Shown in pieces: positions 59,313-64,000 of a stretch of DNA of 64,000 bases. This stretch comes from Diphasiastrum complanatum (taxonomy: Eukaryota; Streptophyta; Lycopodiopsida; Lycopodiales; Lycopodiaceae): NCBI GenBank assembly GCA_029204225.1, contig CM055100.1, forward strand, positions 66,369,656 through 66,433,655. Reading direction: 5' to 3'. The notes under the pieces were generated by a model. The model was not told the origin of the DNA. It did no database searches and was given only the letters and a program-made list of their open reading frames with translations. The translations under genes were made by a program, and so were the position numbers. Every line of letters starts with the position of its first letter. Positions within the stretch are counted from its first letter, which is position 1.

Positions 59313-60003
59313 TGTGAAAAGTACAGTACTAAGGACCATATATGGATCTTTGAATGATCCACAAGGTGATTGTATGCTTGTTAAACAATCTATCAGAAAC
59401 TAGTCATCAGAAAACAAGATCTAGTTTAGCGGCTTGATAGGAAACAAGTAGAGACAATCAAAGCATTGATCAAATAGTCTAATCCAACTCCACACGTGTG
59501 GAAATAAGGCTGTAGTACGGCCTGTAGACAGTGTTTACAAAGTGCCAAAGCTGGGTTTCATTGGAAAAATAGAGTAATCACCATACAATGAGAGGAAACT
59601 CGAGTTTCTCCTTGAGGCTCCAAAAAGTTTCTATCTTCTCACTATGGAGAATGGAAATACATAGTAAAACACACTTCCTTTGCAAAGTTTGGTGAAAATC
59701 CAGCATGTAATAAGGAAGTAGACTCCACTTTCTTGCCCTAATGTGAAAACCCTAGTCTAGATCCAAGAGTCATGCTTGGTAGGTGCATGGTAGGTACAAA
59801 TCTCATCATAAATCATGGTCTAGATCCTACAAAGTAGGAATCACTACCAAATAGACACAACCACTCCTCTTGACTCGTGGTAACCTACTTTAGGTGTGTA
59901 TGTACAAGTGGCACTTTGGCCATTCAAGTAACCAACAAACAATATTGACAAAATGTACAATATTCTACATGGCTAGATTTGCCAATGTAGGCAATTTTTC
60001 ACA
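59313..60003 (-). repeat. 5' LTR of element G
   Basis: 691 bp, same termini as the 3' LTR. Contains the palindromic CACACGTGTG near 59,491, also seen in the LTR of element F and a candidate promoter motif (it has a G-box-like CACGTG core). Confidence 0.97.
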
Positions 60004-60008
60004 TGGAA

Positions 60009-61031
60009 TGGTTAACAACATGATTTGTGAGAGTGTAGGTGCTTCAGAAAGTGCCTTAGTATGAATGGTGTCAAGGAATTGTTTTAAGGAACCTCCATGA
60101 ATTAAGGAACTAATATGAGTGGTTTTTAGGAACTACTAGGAATCGCTATGATATGTTTTAGGTATCTATTGTAACTAGTTTTAAGGAACCACGTGAAAGT
60201 GTGCAAGAGAGCAGGTGATTAGAGAAATTTAGTTGTACATGCACCTATGCAATATGGAGCAAATGGACATGGGTTTAAAGGACTACATGCACCTATGTGA
60301 TATTGATATAAAAACAAAGCGATTTTTTTTTGAAAAAACATGAATAGAAGAGAGAGCTTATATGATTTTTTCAACCTTTGATTTACTTGAGAAAAACATC
60401 TGAGATATTTCTCATAATATAAGACATAGTCAAGTGTAAGGACAATCAATCAATCATATAATCCAAGCAAGATAAATAATGGTTCAAATCATGCCCAGAA
60501 GCTATCATAAGACAATGTCAATTAGAAGCTCGAAAATAAATGTGCTTGAATTTCTCTCAACAAGTATGTACATTGTTTGATCCATAATGTGAAGTCTCTC
60601 AACTCGATCATGGCAGTCTCACTCATTTGCCAAAATTTAACAATTATGTCCACAAGTGGGTATCCACGAGTTCTTTTGGACTCCAATGACTCATGACCCA
60701 AATTTCTCTACCAAGTTAGGTTCCTCCTAAAAAACATTGGGCATCATTTATTAGTAAAATTTTGAGTATATGGCAAAATTTTGACAGAGCCAATAAATTT
60801 TAGAAGAATCGATAAAAGAATTGCAAGTAACTTTTTTGGCCAATTCTAAGGCCCATCTATAGTAGTTATCCTTTGACTCATTTGAACAAGCTGAGACCCC
60901 ATCTTGCCAGTCATTTAATGTCTTCGCCATTTATTCCATATAGTTTACATTTTTAGAAATAAAAGAAAAAACACAGTAAATTTGCATTAAAAAAATTTAC
61001 TGTAACTTGATTTTTGTTGTCAAAAAATAAT

Positions 61032-61033
<2 letters not shown>
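60009..61033. other. AT-rich spacer with a short GTTTTAAGGAACC-type repeat
   Basis: At about 60,080-60,195 the phrase TTTTAAGGAAC or TTTTTAGGAAC recurs about every 35-60 bp. No gene seen. Confidence 0.5.

Positions 61034-61065
<32 letters not shown>
61034..61065. repeat. (AC)n microsatellite
   Basis: About 16 AC units. Confidence 0.97.
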
Positions 61066-61066
<1 letters not shown>

Positions 61067-61412
61067 GGGTACTTTATAATTTTGATATTAAATTGGTGCA
61101 CATAAGCAAAAATCAAACTATGCATTTGAATGTATGCATACCTAAGCAATATCAAATTTGGGTTCACAAGAAACCAAAAATAATAATAATTTGGCTTCCC
61201 AAAATTATGGAGAGATTTTTTTGTCAATTTTAGATCGTCTAAATGTCAAACATCTGATGATCACTTTTTATGCATGTGTGCATCTAATGTCCATATTGCC
61301 ATGTGTTACATCCATGATCCACGACAATACATGTATTTTCTAGTGATCAAATAAAACATGACATGAGTTGTTTGACTATTGACTTGATGTTTTTTCAATG
61401 GTGTTTTAAATA

Positions 61413-62310
61413 TTGAGCTCACTTATGTGCACAAAACCAATCTCTAAACATCTAATTAGTGAGTGCATTCAATATCAGGCACCAATATTGGATGAGTTGG
61501 CAAGAAATGATAAATGCACAATTCTTATTAAGATAGAATTGTCAAGTTTGTCATTAAATGGCATTATATTGTCAATAATATTAATTTTTTTATATGAGCT
61601 TCCAAATAGCAATGATGAAATGAAAGTCACATTTCAATCCATTCGTATTTCATACTTATCTTTAGTGAAAGATATGGACTTATTGAAAAAGAAGGCAAAA
61701 AGTAATAGACAAAGACAACTAGCAACGAAGGATATTTATGATCTACCCTCAATAGGAAGTCATGGGGACACAATGACTCGTGCATTTATAAGTGTTAACA
61801 GATTTGTCTTGTATGTTGTTTGGAATTTTTTGACATAACTACATTCATTAATGGTATTAGTTTTTTCTTTCCAGTTTATTGAAGGAGTTTTTAGCATTGT
61901 ATGGAATCAACAAAATATTTATGTAGCTTTTTATTTGCTTTTTTCATGCAAATCCACACAAGAACATGTGACATTTAATTATTCTATTGGCAAATTGTCA
62001 GGCTCTATTTTGACTGCTAAGTTGACAAAAACGGTGTTGAGCAACAACAAAATGAATAAATGTTTTTTACAATTGTTGAGACCATTATGAATGACATTGG
62101 TAAAATACTTAGTACAATAGTTCAAAGCGCATGTGATTCAAGAAGCATATCCCACAATGTTTAAAATGCTAAAGAAGGCATATGCATGAGTGATTATGAA
62201 GAAGTTTTTGATTCCATGATCATTTACCCTAAAAACATAAAGAGACAAGTTAAACAAAGGTATGTAAAAATAGTTGGTATTGCATCTCATATCAATTAAG
62301 TATATTGTCC
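61413..62310 (+). other. Unrecognised frames in AT-rich DNA
   Basis: A 141-codon frame (61,413-61,838; basic stretch KKKAKSNRQRQ) and further pieces (IGKILSTIVQSACDSRS near 62,095; DYEEVFDSMIIYPKNIKR near 62,190) have low-complexity composition. They may be exons or transposon debris; no family recognised. Confidence 0.25.
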
Positions 62311-62372
62311 AAAAGAAGTATCTTTATCTTATGACTTATTTAACAAATTATTTATTGACATTAGTCGGTTGG

Positions 62373-62733
62373 GGCTCCGCATAATTTTAGCACCCTGACG
62401 GGTGCTGGAACGCGCCAGGGTGCGCCAGGGCAAAAGCTCGCAGGCCGGCGCCACGAGCAGGTGGTGCCGATGGAGCCGGGCAACGCAGTGGCAGGCAATG
62501 GCGTCGGGCAGCGTTGGGCACCTTCAAACCCACCTGCACACATGTGAGTAAACAGGTTGGTTCAGTTATATATTGTTACTGATTTATCCCAAAGATTTGC
62601 TTATGGGAGAAATACTGGTTGCTCAACACATGGCACCCGGACAACCAGTTTTAAAAAAAAAAAAATGGGTCAGTGCCTAGCGCACCCTGATGCATGCCAA
62701 CACCTGTCAGGGTGCTGAAAATAAGCGGAGGCA
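62373..62733. mobile_element. 361-bp MITE with 8-bp target duplication (hAT type)
   Basis: Flanked by TCGGTTGG at 62,365-62,372 and 62,734-62,741, a perfect 8-bp duplication. Left terminus GGCTCCGCATAATTTTAGC, right terminus (reverse complement) TGCCTCCGCTTATTTTCAGC, both followed by ACCCTGAC(G/A)GGTG. Same termini as the MITE at 9,331-9,503. The inside is GC-rich on the left and has a poly-A stretch near 62,655. No coding capacity. Confidence 0.9.
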
Positions 62734-62861
62734 TCGGTTGGTAACTATCAAAATAGATTTTTATAGTATTATAAATGAGAAGGTGGACAACAAGTTGATA
62801 GTACTTGTCAAGTTAGATGAGTTTGAGATTATTAATCCTCCCGGGATTTTCTCTCTGTGTA

Positions 62862-63330
62862 TTTGAGTTGTTCCTCACGACACTGTTACTCGTTTGCTAG
62901 GTATTCTCTTTGGTGTACATTTGTCCTCCGCCCAACGTTCTCAATGGTTCCTCAACTCCTTTACAGTCAAAATGGCTTCTTGGGACTTCCTCTCGGCCTT
63001 CCCGGTCTTCTTTTCCTCCCTCTTCATTGCTACTCGCTCCCTTCATGATTCCATTGCAAAAATCCTTCGTCGTTATCTTTGGGCTGAGAAACACCCTCTC
63101 CTCCCGTGGTCTGTTTGTTCTACCCCCACGAAGGATGGTGGATTTGATCCCTCTCTTAAAAATCGTTCCTTGGTACTTCGTCGCCTTTCTTCCCTAGTTC
63201 TTCCTTCCCCTTACATTTTGAAGAATCTTGCTTAGATGTTCTTGGAATTTCGCTCCCTTTTGTGTTGGTCTGATGCCTCAATTCTCACGACTGATGAACC
63301 CATCTAGACCTCTTCACTTTTCTCAGCCGG
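62862..63330 (+). pseudogene. Plant LINE reverse transcriptase C-terminal fragment
   Basis: Reads RLLGILFGVHLSSAQ, QWFLNSFTVKMASWDFLSA, RSLHDSIAKILRRYLWA, then PWSVCSTPTKDGG and LVLRRLSS. Plant L1-type elements have the same order: YLG-PFG, W-FL--KM-SW---LS, a line of the type I---FLW-G, and V-WS-VC-PK-EGGLG. A stop near 63,234 ends the clear frame. Both the catalytic core and the 3' end of the element are missing. Confidence 0.7.
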
Positions 63331-63944
63331 CGCTCTCCCTCTCTTCGATTCCCACCCTCGCCTTTCCTTGTCGTTGGCATCCAAAGGCCTTACATCCCTC
63401 AACCAGTTGGTTCATGTCCCTCCTTAATGATTTTATATATTTTAAAAGTGATTTTTCTAAACATTTTTGTGTTATTAAGTTCATTGATCATTCATATTAG
63501 TTAGATAGACAGATTTATTTTAAATTTTACTTTTGTAACATTTTTTTAAATGTTAAAATAATAACATTAAATTGCATACAAGGTTTTAAAATCATATCAA
63601 AATCTTTCGAATCGTATTTTTAAAATTAAAATAAGTAAAAAATTTTAAAAGTTTAAATTCACCTAATTCAACAATTATTATTCACAATAACAAATTGCAC
63701 ACAATTATTGTTTGTAATTTTTGGCAATTTGAATGTAAAATTTTTAAAATATCTTACGCCATCGATTAAGCATTCATGTACATATTGGCTTAAAATGTAT
63801 CAAAAAATCATACGTGCGCACAAACATGCTGAATCGAAGCATACATGAGATCGTTGAGAAGCTTACTTTGCAAGGAAAATTCATGCAGAATTACAGAATT
63901 TTCCGGTTAACTGAAAAATAAAACCAAAAAAAGAAATCCAGGCC
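63331..63944. other. AT-rich tail of the window, no gene seen
   Basis: Low-complexity A/T-rich sequence with no open frame of interest. Confidence 0.6.

Positions 63945-63996
<52 letters not shown>
63945..63996. repeat. (GA)n microsatellite at the window edge
   Basis: Two GA runs interrupted by one GATA. Confidence 0.95.
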
Positions 63997-64000
63997 CGAC

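Larger units (their letters stand above)
54003..60008 (-). mobile_element. Complete copia element G with 5-bp target duplication
   Basis: Two LTRs, 54,008-54,698 and 59,313-60,003, both 691 bp, differ at four positions that I could see. TGGAA flanks the element at 54,003-54,007 and 60,004-60,008. Order on the minus strand: 5' LTR, primer-binding site (59,301-59,312), leader of 620 nt, gag-protease-integrase, one frameshift, reverse transcriptase-RNase H, polypurine tract (about 54,699-54,712), 3' LTR. It is the youngest and most complete transposon in the window. Confidence 0.97.

Noticed and set aside
61413-62310. Possible new gene in AT-rich DNA right of element G
   Set aside because: Frames are low-complexity, unlinked and match no family I know; kept only as a low-confidence entry.

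Overview
The window is nuclear DNA of a land plant: spliced plant-type genes with GT-AG introns, Ty1/copia and Ty3/gypsy retrotransposons primed by initiator-Met tRNA, plant LINE and hAT debris, long AT-rich spacers and many microsatellites. The very low gene density (two recognisable host genes in 64 kb) fits a large, repeat-rich genome such as a gymnosperm or fern, but nothing here fixes the species.

Host genes. (1) 15,454-16,851 (+) is an intact single-exon 465-residue reading frame that looks like a plant DUF7138-type protein of unknown function; it has a likely 5'UTR intron (14,668-15,419) and a 12-codon upstream ORF created by splicing. (2) 49,113-51,889 (+) holds nine exons (387 residues) of an AMY2-type cytosolic alpha-amylase with all catalytic motifs. 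Only the first roughly 30 residues are missing, probably in an upstream exon I could not find. One of its introns appears to be GC-AG.

Layout. 1-8.7 kb: tandem repeats, a decayed copia family in head-to-head arrangement (elements A and B) and another LTR. 8.7-10.6 kb and 19.0-20.7 kb: two inverted copies of a non-coding repeat block, one of which carries a 173-bp hAT-type MITE absent from the other. 11.5-13 kb: decayed hAT transposase and gypsy remnants. 14.4-17.2 kb: DUF7138-like gene. 20.8-29.3 kb: gypsy, then copia C1, D and E remnants. 30.8-39.3 kb: gypsy integrase piece, copia LTR piece, and two inverted copies of an unusual 18-bp satellite around copia element F (913-residue gag-protease-integrase frame, reverse transcriptase deleted). 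39.9-44.1 kb: tandem repeat and a TIR-like element. 45.1-47.2 kb: 5'-truncated LINE sitting inside a (GA)n microsatellite. 49.1-51.9 kb: amylase. 54.0-60.0 kb: complete, young copia element G with two 691-bp LTRs (4 differences) and a 5-bp target duplication. 60-64 kb: a second hAT-type MITE, a LINE fragment and AT-rich DNA.

The main story is genome decay and turnover: older copia copies carry nonsense codons mostly explained by C-to-T changes (CAG/CAA/TGG to TAG/TAA), while the youngest copy lacks them. I did not find a convincing new multi-gene system. The strongest unusual items are the MITE with its paralogous empty site, the LINE-in-microsatellite insertion, the inverted 18-bp satellite pair, the copia-in-copia junction and the amylase GC-AG intron.
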